From positions 1,736,001 through 1,800,000 of the forward strand of contig VNKQ01000010.1 in assembly GCA_016508695.1 (NCBI GenBank): 64,000 nucleotides of DNA. The letters are read 5' to 3'. Made by a program: the position numbers and the translations under genes. Origin of the DNA: Hyphodiscus hymeniophilus (lineage: Eukaryota > Ascomycota > Leotiomycetes > Helotiales > Hyphodiscaceae). The notes beneath the pieces are model-generated. The model saw only the letters and a program-made list of their open reading frames with translations. It was not told where the DNA came from and made no database searches. Numbering within the stretch: the stretch's first letter is position 1; every line of letters begins with the position of its first letter. Of the stretch, positions 53,850 to 62,949 are shown in pieces.

Positions 53850-55661
53850 ATGAGTTCTCTTCACAATGTTCAGGACGAGAAGGATTTGCAGGACAGTGTT
53901 CATCTCGAGGAACGAGATGATAACGAAAGTGCGCTTACTCCGGACCAAGTGGACTTCAAAAATGCAGAGGCTCGAGTGCTGAGGAAACTCGATCTCTTCA
54001 TCACACCCGTGATGTTGATGCTACAGTTGATCAGCTATCTGGACCGTGGAAATATTGGCTTTGCCGCTACACAAGGGATGTCGAAGGACATCGGTTTGAA
54101 AGGCAATCAGTTGAATGTAAGTTCTCCATCTACTCCAGGTATAGAGTTGTGACTGATCAGGATACTAGATTGCTGTCTCCATCTTCTATCTCTTCTACAT
54201 CTTGGCTGAGGTGAGTGACGGATCTACATCGTCTGGCACTTGTCCCTGACATCTCTGCAGTTTCCGACTACCCTTTTTGTCAAGAGAGTACAGTTTCATA
54301 TCGCAATCCCTGTTCTGGCCGCTTGTTGGGGTATCATCTGTCTCTGTACGGGGTTTATACAGAACTTCGCTGGTCTCGTCGTCTGCAGACTCATGCTCGG
54401 TATTTTCGAAGGTTGTCTATTCCCGTCGATGACACTGCTCTTGCTCAACTGGTACAAACGCGAGGAAGTTGCCACCCGCATCTCCTTTCTTTACAGTAAG
54501 TCTCATCTCTTCAGTCTCTGTGCTTTCTGCATTATTAACAACTCTATCAGTCGGATCCGCTCTCTCGGGCGCCTTCGGAGGCTTGATTGCTTTTGGAATC
54601 CTTTATATGAATGGGGTAGCCGGTTATGAAGGCTGGCGATGGTAAGTCTTGGACTGATTATCGATGATTGTCTCATGGTTTGGTCACTTACTTGGAACCC
54701 ATAGGCTCTATATCATTGAAGGCCTCCTCACAATAGTCTTTTCTGTAGGCTGCTATTGCGCCATTCCCAGTTCTTACAATACGGCTTACTTCCTTACCAC
54801 GGAAGATAAGGCCATAATGAAGCGACGAGCTGAGCAAATGGAAGCATACAGCGGTGGAACCGGTAAGTACACGAGGAAAGACATGAAGAATGCCGCAGTA
54901 GACATGAAAACGTGGCTGCACGGTTTCATCCAGATCTTCTGTTCCACTATGATCTATGGTAAGTAGCCGACACCCGCGACTGCAAAATAACCACATTTTT
55001 AACAAATTTATTGCTAGGATTCGGCACTTTCCTCCCTGTCATCATTCATAGTGGCTTCCATTACTCTACGAAGCAAGCACAATATTTAGTTATTCCAGGT
55101 ATGTTACCAGATCTTCCTTCTCCGTAGTTTTCGTTGACTAATCGCGTGGCAGTCAACATCGTCGGCGCTATTTGTTATGGCACTGGAGCCATTCTCGCCG
55201 ACAAATACAAGGCACGCTTCATTTCCATCATTGTCATGGCTCCTCTTGGAGTGATTGGCTACGCCATCCTTCTCTCCCCGCAGAAACCTGCCATCTGGTA
55301 CTTTGCGACCTACCTCGTCAGCGCCTCCTGCTACATCATTACTGGTACGAACATCGCCTGGCATGGTATGAACACTGCTCCTGATGGCAAACGAGCCGCT
55401 GCTATGGGTATCCATCTTGGACTGGCGAACATTGGTGGCATCATCGCAGGACAGATATATAAGACTACTAGCGCGCCTCGATACCTTCTAGGCCACGGTT
55501 GGACTTTGGCGTCGATTGGCACTGCTTTCATCGGTTGGTGGGTGCTGTACTTCATCTATAAGAGAAGAGAGGCGGAGAAGGATCGTATGATTGCGGAACA
55601 TACAGTTGTACCCGCGGAGGAGTGGACAGATCGGGCACCAGACTTTAGATATCAATTCTAA
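53850..55661 (+). CDS. MFS anion:cation symporter, Dal5/allantoate permease family
   Basis: Seven exons: 53850-54116, 54169-54210, 54261-54495, 54551-54641, 54705-54958, 55018-55098 and 55153-55661, 492 aa; every junction is canonical and in phase. The protein starts with an acidic tail, then RKLDLFITPVMLMLQLISYL and DRGNIGFA (TM1 and the D-R-x-N-x-G motif). IAVSIFYLFYILAEFPTTL, CRLMLGIFEGCLFPSMTLLL and the YEGWRWLYIIEG block follow, all hallmarks of the family. About 12 helices. Members carry organic anions such as allantoate, ureidosuccinate, nicotinate and other carboxylates. In this setting it is the likely importer for the substrate of the surrounding catabolic genes. Confidence 0.94.
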
Positions 55662-56115
55662 TCTGGTGGATCGAAGTCGTTACTTTGAGGAATTTAGTAG
55701 CAGATTGCCCGTTAATTGGAAGGATTTTATTGCGAATTCGTCGTTGTTAAAACAGCTTAGTGGTATCTAGTAATATCGATTATGATATCTCATAAAAGTT
55801 CTTATGATCTTCCTATCTATGGAGTGTATACATGCATACGCTTCGCAGGAAGTCGCTATTTTACTGCTGGTGCTTGAGCACTGGACTCTCGTTCTTTGAA
55901 ATTCAATGGTCGTGAGATTGTACATGATCTAGCAATATTAATCTTTTTTAGTTGATGGACAAAGGGCTTGGGAAATTAGTGATTGGACGTCTACATAACA
56001 TTAGCTGCTCTAGAATGAGATTATAGGATTTGAGTTCGATTACTGTCTTATATTTCATGACGTGGAAATATGTTTATGGTATAAAGTAGGTAGCATCCTA
56101 AGCAGGGCCTAGGAA
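55662..56115. other. Convergent 3' flanks
   Basis: 454 bp between the carrier (plus) and the transcription factor (minus); no gene seen. Confidence 0.5.
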
Positions 56116-58686
56116 TCAAGACTCCAACATATTGGCATAAACCTCCAAAGATCTCCCAATTAAATTCACCATCTCCCAAATATCGTCTGCTCGGAAAAGT
56201 CTGGCCCAAACCCGCACTACAATGGTGCTTAGTTGCTTATTATCCCGTAGTAGATCTGTCGATGGAGCCGCGTACTCTGTCTCTGCTACCATTTCAATCA
56301 CAAATCCGAGTAGTTTGCGCTCTGCCTCTGTTAAAGGTGGCATTAGATTGGGATGTGTAACGGATTCTAGCCATTTCGTGAGGAGCAGTGAGCATTCCAA
56401 GGAGCACAGAGCGTGTTGGATAGACCAAAATAACCGGGTGTGTGCTATAGAGTTGATCCCTAACTTGATAGGTATACTGAGCGCGTGGGCGCAATGGAGT
56501 GCAGCTCTCGTCATCCTCTTACTACGCTGAACGGGAGGACTCATCCAGATCGATGTTGCAATCTCTGTGGGATTGCAGCTCCAAAGGGAACAGATGGGAC
56601 CAGTATCGATGTTGATGCGGATGTAAGCTAATCGCAAAAGTGCCGTTGAGTTGAAGGAGAGTGGCCCATGAGGGCTCAATGGATTGACGGACGATTCGGG
56701 GTTGAATTCCCAGCTATATTGCCAAGACTTAAGGGCATGTTCGAGTGCTGCCACATCTGTAGAACGAAGATGCCCCGTATCTTTATTTGACTCCACTGAG
56801 TGACTTCGGCGTAACTCCTGAGTCAGCCAGATATGTTGAATCAGTGCATGGATCAGTATGTAACTTCCAAGGGACGAAAATCTCTGGCTAACAGCGGAAT
56901 CAGTTCCTTCACCCTTGAAAAGGCTAGAGAATGCGCTCAGAAACTTCTGCTCCGGTCTCCGAGATCCTCGTGCCTCTCGCCATGCGCGAGCATCCTGCGC
57001 TTTCCATTCCGATTCTTTGCACGGAAGTTCCATATCGATCTTGCCGCTCAGAATCATGGGCGGGATATCGAAAACAATAGAGTGCAAGTTAAAGAAGCAG
57101 AAGACTATGAACTTTGTCCGCTTCTTTCCCTCGTATTCGATCCAGTCCTCCCAAGGGAGATTATCAGGGATTGGTTCAGTTTTCAATCCTTCGTCACGCA
57201 TGAGAGTCTCCAGCAAACTCCGGATTGCTGGAGCTTCTCTAGCGGGGGGCCGCCATTTGAACCATGTGGCCATTGCCATCAAGACTAGTAATGCTTGCGC
57301 TGTCTCGATAGGCCTCTCGCTAATTTCATCGATGTCTTCCATAGGTTCTATATAGCTAGCCCTTCGTGGTTCCCCGACTATGGGATTTACGTACTGGCCA
57401 TTTGGGCTCTCCTTGTTGAATGAGTCCGAAGAATTAACAGCAGTCTTCTCGTCTCTTCTGCTAATCCGCTCTATGCATATAGCTTTGGCTACCTTGAATA
57501 TTTGGAGACCATTGTCTGGTTCTCTACAATACTGCGCTCCGATCGCAGCCATCGCCAGCGTCAATTCAACGGACGCGGTCTCGACTGACATGGTTGGAAT
57601 ATGAAGGAATGGAAGGTGCTCGTGGAAGCCGTGGATGAATCCCGCGATATATCTAGAAAGGGCATGCCTAGACACAAGCTTGAAACCAGCCGGGACGACG
57701 TTGGAGAAGGCTGCCAATTTGGCCACCACTGCCTCTCGAGACTCGACAGAGATGTTGGTCAAAATTAAAGACCTTCGAGGGGGCGAGGAATCGTTTGCAA
57801 GATGGTCTTCGGGTTGCAAAGAGGGCAGACGGGATCCAAATTGCGTGAGAGAGTCATGCGACGTTTGCGTTCCACTGCTCTCTTGGAGGTCTTGCTGTTG
57901 AGTGCCAGTGATGAATGCAGAGGGCAAATTCATCATTGGGTCTCCTGAGAAGTAGGGGAATGGTTGCTCGAAATGAACGCAATCAGAAAACTGATACATT
58001 GGCAGAGCGAAATCGTCGAGGATAGAGGAAAATTCACCGTTATTCGAAGCTCCCATCCAAGACTCGTCAACTGAAGCATCTATCATGAGGTTGGAATTTG
58101 CCGTAGCAATAGCGACGCCACTTGGCGTTCCCTCCCATCCATCCGTATTTGGTGGCGATCCAAGATTAAGAGAGACGCCGTTATTCGATATCGTGTAGGA
58201 TGCAGACAACTCTTCGTATGCCTGGCTGTGTGGCGACGGGGTCGTCTTTGTATGGTGAGCTGGCACGATCCCATAATTTGTGTTGGTATTTTGAACTGCT
58301 ATGCAATCAGACTCTTTCGAGCGGTCAGAGACATGTGATATTGATGAAGGCGAAGGCGGCGTATGGATGATCTCGGCGGCTGTGGTATGGTATAATCGAT
58401 CGTGACGAACCAACAGGTCCCTAGGCACTATTAAGAGGCTAGGTTGTCATGAGGAGAGAGAGAATCACCTTCGAGTAAAGCCTTGTGAGCAAACTAAACA
58501 GCTATAAGGCTTCTCCTTGGTATCTAGACACCCAGCCGTTGTTAGATGTCACGGCGAAGTGCGCGAAATTATGATTATGATTGACCTACGAGATCTCTCA
58601 TGTCGCGACAGATGCTCTCGTCTGACGAAGCGCCTTTCACAGCGCTGACACTGGAACTTCTTCGAAGCGTCGAGGTTCGAAATCAT
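56116..58686 (-). CDS. C2H2 zinc-finger regulator with fungal transcription factor domain
   Basis: Three exons: 58686-58590, 58523-58469 and 58420-56116, 818 aa, phases consistent. The first two exons are short and encode the DNA-binding part. Finger 1 is FQCQRCERRFVRREHLSRHE ending RSH; finger 2 is YSCLVCSQGFTRRDLLVRHD ending RLYH. The linker is TKEKP. Each intron interrupts a finger. After a Ser/Pro-rich linker, the fungal-specific TF middle domain (PF04082-like) begins near SRYIAGFIHGFHEHLPFLHI and includes LALMAMATWFKWRPP-like helices and IVFDIPPMILSGKIDMELPC. Paired C2H2 fingers of this kind usually read G/C-rich sites such as TTGGGG or CCCC. Its central position makes it the probable pathway-specific regulator. 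Confidence 0.92.
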
Positions 58687-59223
58687 CTTCGAAGACTTGG
58701 AGAAAAGAGCTTCTAAACGCCGTCGGGTATTCGTACAAGCAAGTTTGGACCGCGAGAAGTGAACTCGGTTGGAGCTAGAAGTGTGTGCGTCCCTTCATGT
58801 GAGATGAAGCTGTGAGAAGAAGGGGTGCATGCAAGTGCGGGGTGCATTCCTGGTGCCGGGGTATGGGGATTGAGCTAGTCATGTGATATGGTACTTAGAT
58901 ACCTTACCCAGGTAGGTAGGTGGGGAGGCAGGCAGGTAGGAAGTATCTTTAATATCTTTCACATCATCATGCTCTAGGATGGACACAATGGCTGTTTTTA
59001 ACGACTAGATCAGCCTATTTGTCGATTATGTGGACTGTCAATATGCATTATCCCTCAGTCACGTGAGCAGTAATGGGTACGGATTACATTTGAAGCTTTC
59101 TGAATTTGTTTCATCCATAATCTGAATTGATATATAGAAATTGAACGAATAAGATTAAGGTCTATTCCTGCCATCTGTCTTCTCCAACCCGTGTCGTGTC
59201 CCTTTACGGCACCGCACACGTAT
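58687..59223. promoter_or_regulatory. Promoter of the C2H2 regulator, with G-rich repeats
   Basis: GGGGTGCAT is repeated directly at 58822-58830 and 58839-58847, followed by CCGGGGTATGGGG at 58857-58869. An AGGT/AGGC microsatellite lies at about 58911-58941. The G-runs resemble those at other genes of the island and would allow self-regulation. Inference. Confidence 0.4.
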
Positions 59224-59649
59224 TTATGGCTTGTATTCTCCATTTGCAATCATCTCATTAATGATCCTCTCTGCAATCTTGAATCCTTCGAGCCCAGCCG
59301 GCATTCCGCAATACACTGAGACCTGTAGAATGGCCTCTCGGACCTCGATTGGGGTGCATCCGTTCCTGATCGCTCCGCGGACGTGATTGCCCAACTCAGG
59401 GCCACGATTGAGGGCGCAGAGCATGCCAATGTTTATCAGACTTCGCTGTTTGTACTCGAGGCCCGGTCGTGTCCATACGGAGCCCCAGCAGAACTCGGTG
59501 ACAAGTTGTTGCATTGGCTTCGCAAAGTCGCTGGAGCCGCCTGCGAGGGCCTTGTCTACGTATGCATCTCCTACCACCTCACGTCGGGTCTTCAGACCCA
59601 GGTCGAAAAGTTTGGCATGAACCTCGGCGAGTTCGTCGGTGGGAGACAT
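59224..59649 (-). CDS. Gamma-carboxymuconolactone decarboxylase (CMD) family protein
   Basis: Single exon, 141 aa. The CMD fold is visible throughout: LGLKTRREVVGDAYVDKAL, LVTEFCWGSVWTRPGLEYKQ, RSLINIGMLCALNRGPELGN, HVRGAIRNGCTPIEVREAI and QVSVYCGMPAGLEGFKIAE. The block TEFCWGSVWTRPGL is typical of PcaC-like 4-carboxymuconolactone decarboxylases rather than the CxxC AhpD peroxidase type. The bacterial enzyme acts in the protocatechuate branch of the beta-ketoadipate pathway. Fungi normally use carboxymuconolactone hydrolase chemistry, so fungal CMD proteins probably work on other lactones or keto acids. It is divergent from the 3-hydroxyisobutyrate-dehydrogenase-like gene, sharing 460 bp. Confidence 0.9.
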   Translation of the reverse strand: MSPTDELAEVHAKLFDLGLKTRREVVGDAYVDKALAGGSSDFAKPMQQLVTEFCWGSVWTRPGLEYKQRSLINIGMLCALNRGPELGNHVRGAIRNGCTPIEVREAILQVSVYCGMPAGLEGFKIAERIINEMIANGEYKP

Positions 59650-60109
59650 GGTGGGTAGAGTAGTGTTTTGTTTGCGGGGTTTCGTTTATGGGATTTCGTT
59701 TATTCGTTGCTTGGCCGTTCGCAGGCTTGTACTCGAGTAGAGGAATTGGTTTGCGAGTGAGAGAGGCTCTATTGTACGACAAACTTGAAATCTTGAATGG
59801 GTTCGAAGCTTACGGTAAGCTCTACAAATACTAGCACAGCTGAACAGCTGTACCTCAGTGCTTTTATTCATGACAAGCTCCGGTTCAGGAGAGTTTGGTC
59901 AGGAACGAATCAACAACAAAAGTGGTGCTGCGGGGCTGACGAGGAGACCCCGAATTGGGGGGAGCTTCAACCCCACATTCAGTCACGAGTGGACATTCAC
60001 ATGATCATAAGATAGTTGCATGATAAGAATGATGTAGTTACCTGATGCCTGTGCTATGCTATGCTACTCCCTTCCTGTATAATTTCACATTGATTGATTG
60101 TTACTGACC
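59650..60109. promoter_or_regulatory. Divergent promoter of CMD and HIBDH-like genes
   Basis: Contains ACCCCGAATTGGGGGG at 59947-59962, an inverted CCCC/GGGG pair, and CAACCCCAC at 59968-59976. These resemble elements at the other island promoters. Confidence 0.45.
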
Positions 60110-61190
60110 ATGGGTTCAAACACTGAGTACGCGGACATTCCCAAGGCCGTTTATGGCTTCATTGGTGAGTCCTAAACTTGGGAAATCCCAGTTGATCAGA
60201 TACTGGCGGGGCTTGAGACTGATCTTCTGATTTCTAGGCCTCGGAAATATGGGATTTCACATGGCAACAAATCTTGCGGCCAAACTCCCTCCTGGCGCTT
60301 CTTTGGTGGTATGCGAAATTGTCACCAGCACTCGAGATCGCTTTGTATCATCAACGAAAGGTCCAATTAGTGTTGCTGAAAATCCAAGAGAGATTGCAGA
60401 AAAATGCGTAAGTAGATTCTACGACGGCGGAGTTTAGGTTTTAACTCAGAGGATGTAGGATATCATCATTACCATGCTCCCAGTTGGAAAGCATGTCAAA
60501 GAAGTGTTCTGCAATAAGACGTCAGGCCTCCTCTCAGCAGCCAAGAGAGCTGATGGCATTTTGTTCATCGAGTGTAGTACAATTGATGTACCAACATCAC
60601 AGGAAGTGGGAAAAGCAGTAGAAGCGTCCGGTCTAGGCAGATTTGCAGACGCTCCTGTGTCCGGTGGACCCACGGGTGCAAAAGCGTCTACCCTAACATT
60701 CATGTGTGGCGGCCCAGACGAAACTCTCGCCGAGATCAAACCCATCGTTCTGACGATGGGTAAAACATTCTACAACTGTGGAGGACCAGGAGCGGGGTTG
60801 ATGACGAAGCAGATAAATAACTACTTGTCTGGAATATGCATGCTGGGCACTGCTGAGGCCATGAATCTGGGCATACGGTGCGGCCTTGATCCAAAGGTTC
60901 TGGCTGGTGTCATCAACGCGAGCACGGGAAGATCGTACAATAGTATAGACCAGAATCCTGTAAAGGGTATAAGCCCGAACTCCAGCGCAAATAATGACTT
61001 CGAGGGCGGATTTGATATCGGCCTCTGCGTTGGGGTATTGCGAATGGCTGTCGATTTGGGCAAGCAAACAGGCACGAACTTGCCTCTGTCCGATGGACTT
61101 GTGGGAACGTATACGGCTGCAAGTCAAGATCCAAGATGTGTTGGAAAGGATTGCAGATCTGTTTACAAGTTTGTGGCAGATTTAGAATAA
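60110..61190 (+). CDS. 3-hydroxyisobutyrate dehydrogenase-like beta-hydroxyacid dehydrogenase
   Basis: Three exons: 60110-60164, 60238-60407 and 60459-61190, 318 aa. The NAD-binding motif GFIGLGNMGFHMATNL is split by intron 1. The substrate-binding block is DAPVSGGPTGAKASTLTFMC, and the catalytic Lys lies in GAGLMTKQINNYLSG (G-x3-K-x3-N). DIIITMLPVGKHVKEV and FIECSTIDVPTSQEVGKA are further family markers. The enzymes oxidise beta-hydroxy acids (3-hydroxyisobutyrate, tartronate semialdehyde, 6-phosphogluconate-like). A housekeeping valine-degradation copy would have a mitochondrial leader; none is evident here (MGSNTEYADIPKAVYGF), so a cytosolic, pathway-specific role is favoured. Confidence 0.92.
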
Positions 61191-61572
61191 CCTCGGATTA
61201 GTTCGATGCACGTTGGTCGCTTAATTTGGAATAAATAAATGTACATTTCATCGTCATTAGTTGCTGGCAAAGAGGGACGTAAGTCAAAGTTAACATCGAT
61301 GAATAGTAATTATCATCGGGTGTGCGTACGCCGTGGCGATGAAAGTGATTGTTCTTGACTGGCAAATAGCCTAGAGGCCTGACGATCCGAGCATTCCCCT
61401 GACCTTAACGCCCAAAATTGGGGAATTTGGGGAAGTGTAGATTATTAGTGGGCCGCTTGCCAATGCCCCACTACGAGGAGTACCCCATCTCTCGAATGCA
61501 TTTGTCTGCTTCGAAGTTACAAAAGCTAGGAAGCTTTGTAGCTTTTCTCAATTCCTCAAAGTTTCTGACAAA
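61191..61572 (+). promoter_or_regulatory. Promoter of the lactonase-type gene with G4/C4 elements
   Basis: CCCAAAATTGGGG begins at 61411 and is followed at once by AATTTGGGGAAG (to 61433). GCCCCAC at 61464-61470 and TACCCC at 61481-61486 follow. All lie within 165 bp of the ATG at 61573. Confidence 0.45.
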
Positions 61573-62553
61573 ATGGAAGAAAGTCTTCCTGCACCAGCTC
61601 CTGGGCAGACCTACGCAACTGTTCACGCATTGTCTTCTGGATTTCTTACACTACCCGAACATTTATTTGTTCAGCCAGCGGTGGAGGGGAACAAAAACAC
61701 TGTCCCGTCACTCTCTTTCCTTATCCAGCATCAAGACCACGATTCGGGGGTGCTCACTCGCATCGTATTTGACCTCGGACTGCGACGCGAGCTGCAAAAT
61801 TACCCAAAGCCGTTACAAGATCATCTTCGGACACGCCATCCCCTCACAACCAGTCCAGATGTCACAGAGAGTCTTGACCTGGGAGGACTCTCAACAAGAG
61901 AAGTCGACTTGGTCGTTCTGTCTCATGTCCACTGGGATCACATCGGCACTCCCACAGACTTCCCAACAAGCCATTTCATAGTCGGGAACGGTTCACTAGA
62001 ACTCCTCCGCAGCGGTGCAGACCCTTCGAAGACGGGCAATCACGCTCATTATGAGGCTGACCTACTCCCTTTCGAGAGGACCACTGAGTTGTCCCCACCG
62101 GGACAAGGCGAGTCGACATTCAGCAATGGGGTTGATGGTCATGAAACTCTTGAACTTCTTACCAATTCCAAATGGCAAAGATTAGCTCATCTCCCAAATG
62201 CTCTTGATCTTTTCCAAGATGGGAGTATCTATATTGTGGATGCACCAGGCCATCTACAGGGTCATATAAACATTCTGGTCCGAACAGGTCCAAAGACCTG
62301 GGTTTATCTAGCTGGCGATGCATGCCATGATCGGCGGCTTTTGACAAAGGAGCTCTCAATTGCGACGTGGAACAACTCTCACGGAGATATCTGCTGCATT
62401 CACGTCGATAGAAGGGTGGCTGAAGAGACAATAGAGAGAATAGCAGCATTAGAGAAGTTTCGCGATCAGCAGGTAGAGGTTATTATGGCGCATGATATCA
62501 CATGGCTAAACACAGAGGGAAACAAGAAACGCTTCTGGCCTAACAAACTTTGA
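61573..62553 (+). CDS. Metallo-beta-lactamase hydrolase, N-acyl lactonase-like
   Basis: Single exon, 326 aa. The metal motif is SHVHWDHIG, with His118, His120, Asp122 and His123. Later ligands are visible in DAPGHLQGHINIL (His), YLAGDACHD (Asp) and IMAHDITW (His). This order matches the AHL-lactonase/AhlD-AttM branch of the superfamily, which opens gamma-lactones. Fungal relatives also include the MBL1-type gamma-lactamase in Fusarium benzoxazolinone detoxification. The N-terminus has no signal peptide, so a cytosolic hydrolase is inferred. Near a CMD-like gene and a beta-hydroxyacid dehydrogenase, a lactone ring-opening step is the most natural role. Confidence 0.9.
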   Translation: MEESLPAPAPGQTYATVHALSSGFLTLPEHLFVQPAVEGNKNTVPSLSFLIQHQDHDSGVLTRIVFDLGLRRELQNYPKPLQDHLRTRHPLTTSPDVTESLDLGGLSTREVDLVVLSHVHWDHIGTPTDFPTSHFIVGNGSLELLRSGADPSKTGNHAHYEADLLPFERTTELSPPGQGESTFSNGVDGHETLELLTNSKWQRLAHLPNALDLFQDGSIYIVDAPGHLQGHINILVRTGPKTWVYLAGDACHDRRLLTKELSIATWNNSHGDICCIHVDRRVAEETIERIAALEKFRDQQVEVIMAHDITWLNTEGNKKRFWPNKL

Positions 62554-62949
62554 GAGCTACCTCAATAACGCATTCTTGTCTAAACCAGCTGCAATTTAAA
62601 TGACCAGTAACTTGCCGAGATGTCCCTATGAATTTGGTTATGCCATTCCGCTATACAAAAATATAAGACTCTGGTTTACTGGCCTCCTATGAATTATATC
62701 CATCACGGATTCACGGATATGTGCGACGAGCAACTCCAAATCCGTCTTTTCAGCAAACTCGTGTACCAAAGGTGATTTGGAAGGCCATCTGGACCATGGC
62801 GCTGTTATCATGCTAAAGTGGGTCTATGTTTAGATGCTATCACACTGTAGTTGTTTGCTGGAATATATAAGTTCGCTGGTCCAAGGATGATCAAAGTAAC
62901 CTATATGTTTTTGCGATAATCTTTTGCATAGGGTGGCAGTAATGTGTCT
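62554..62949. other. Convergent 3' flanks
   Basis: 396 bp between the hydrolase (plus) and the alcohol dehydrogenase (minus); no gene seen. Confidence 0.5.
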
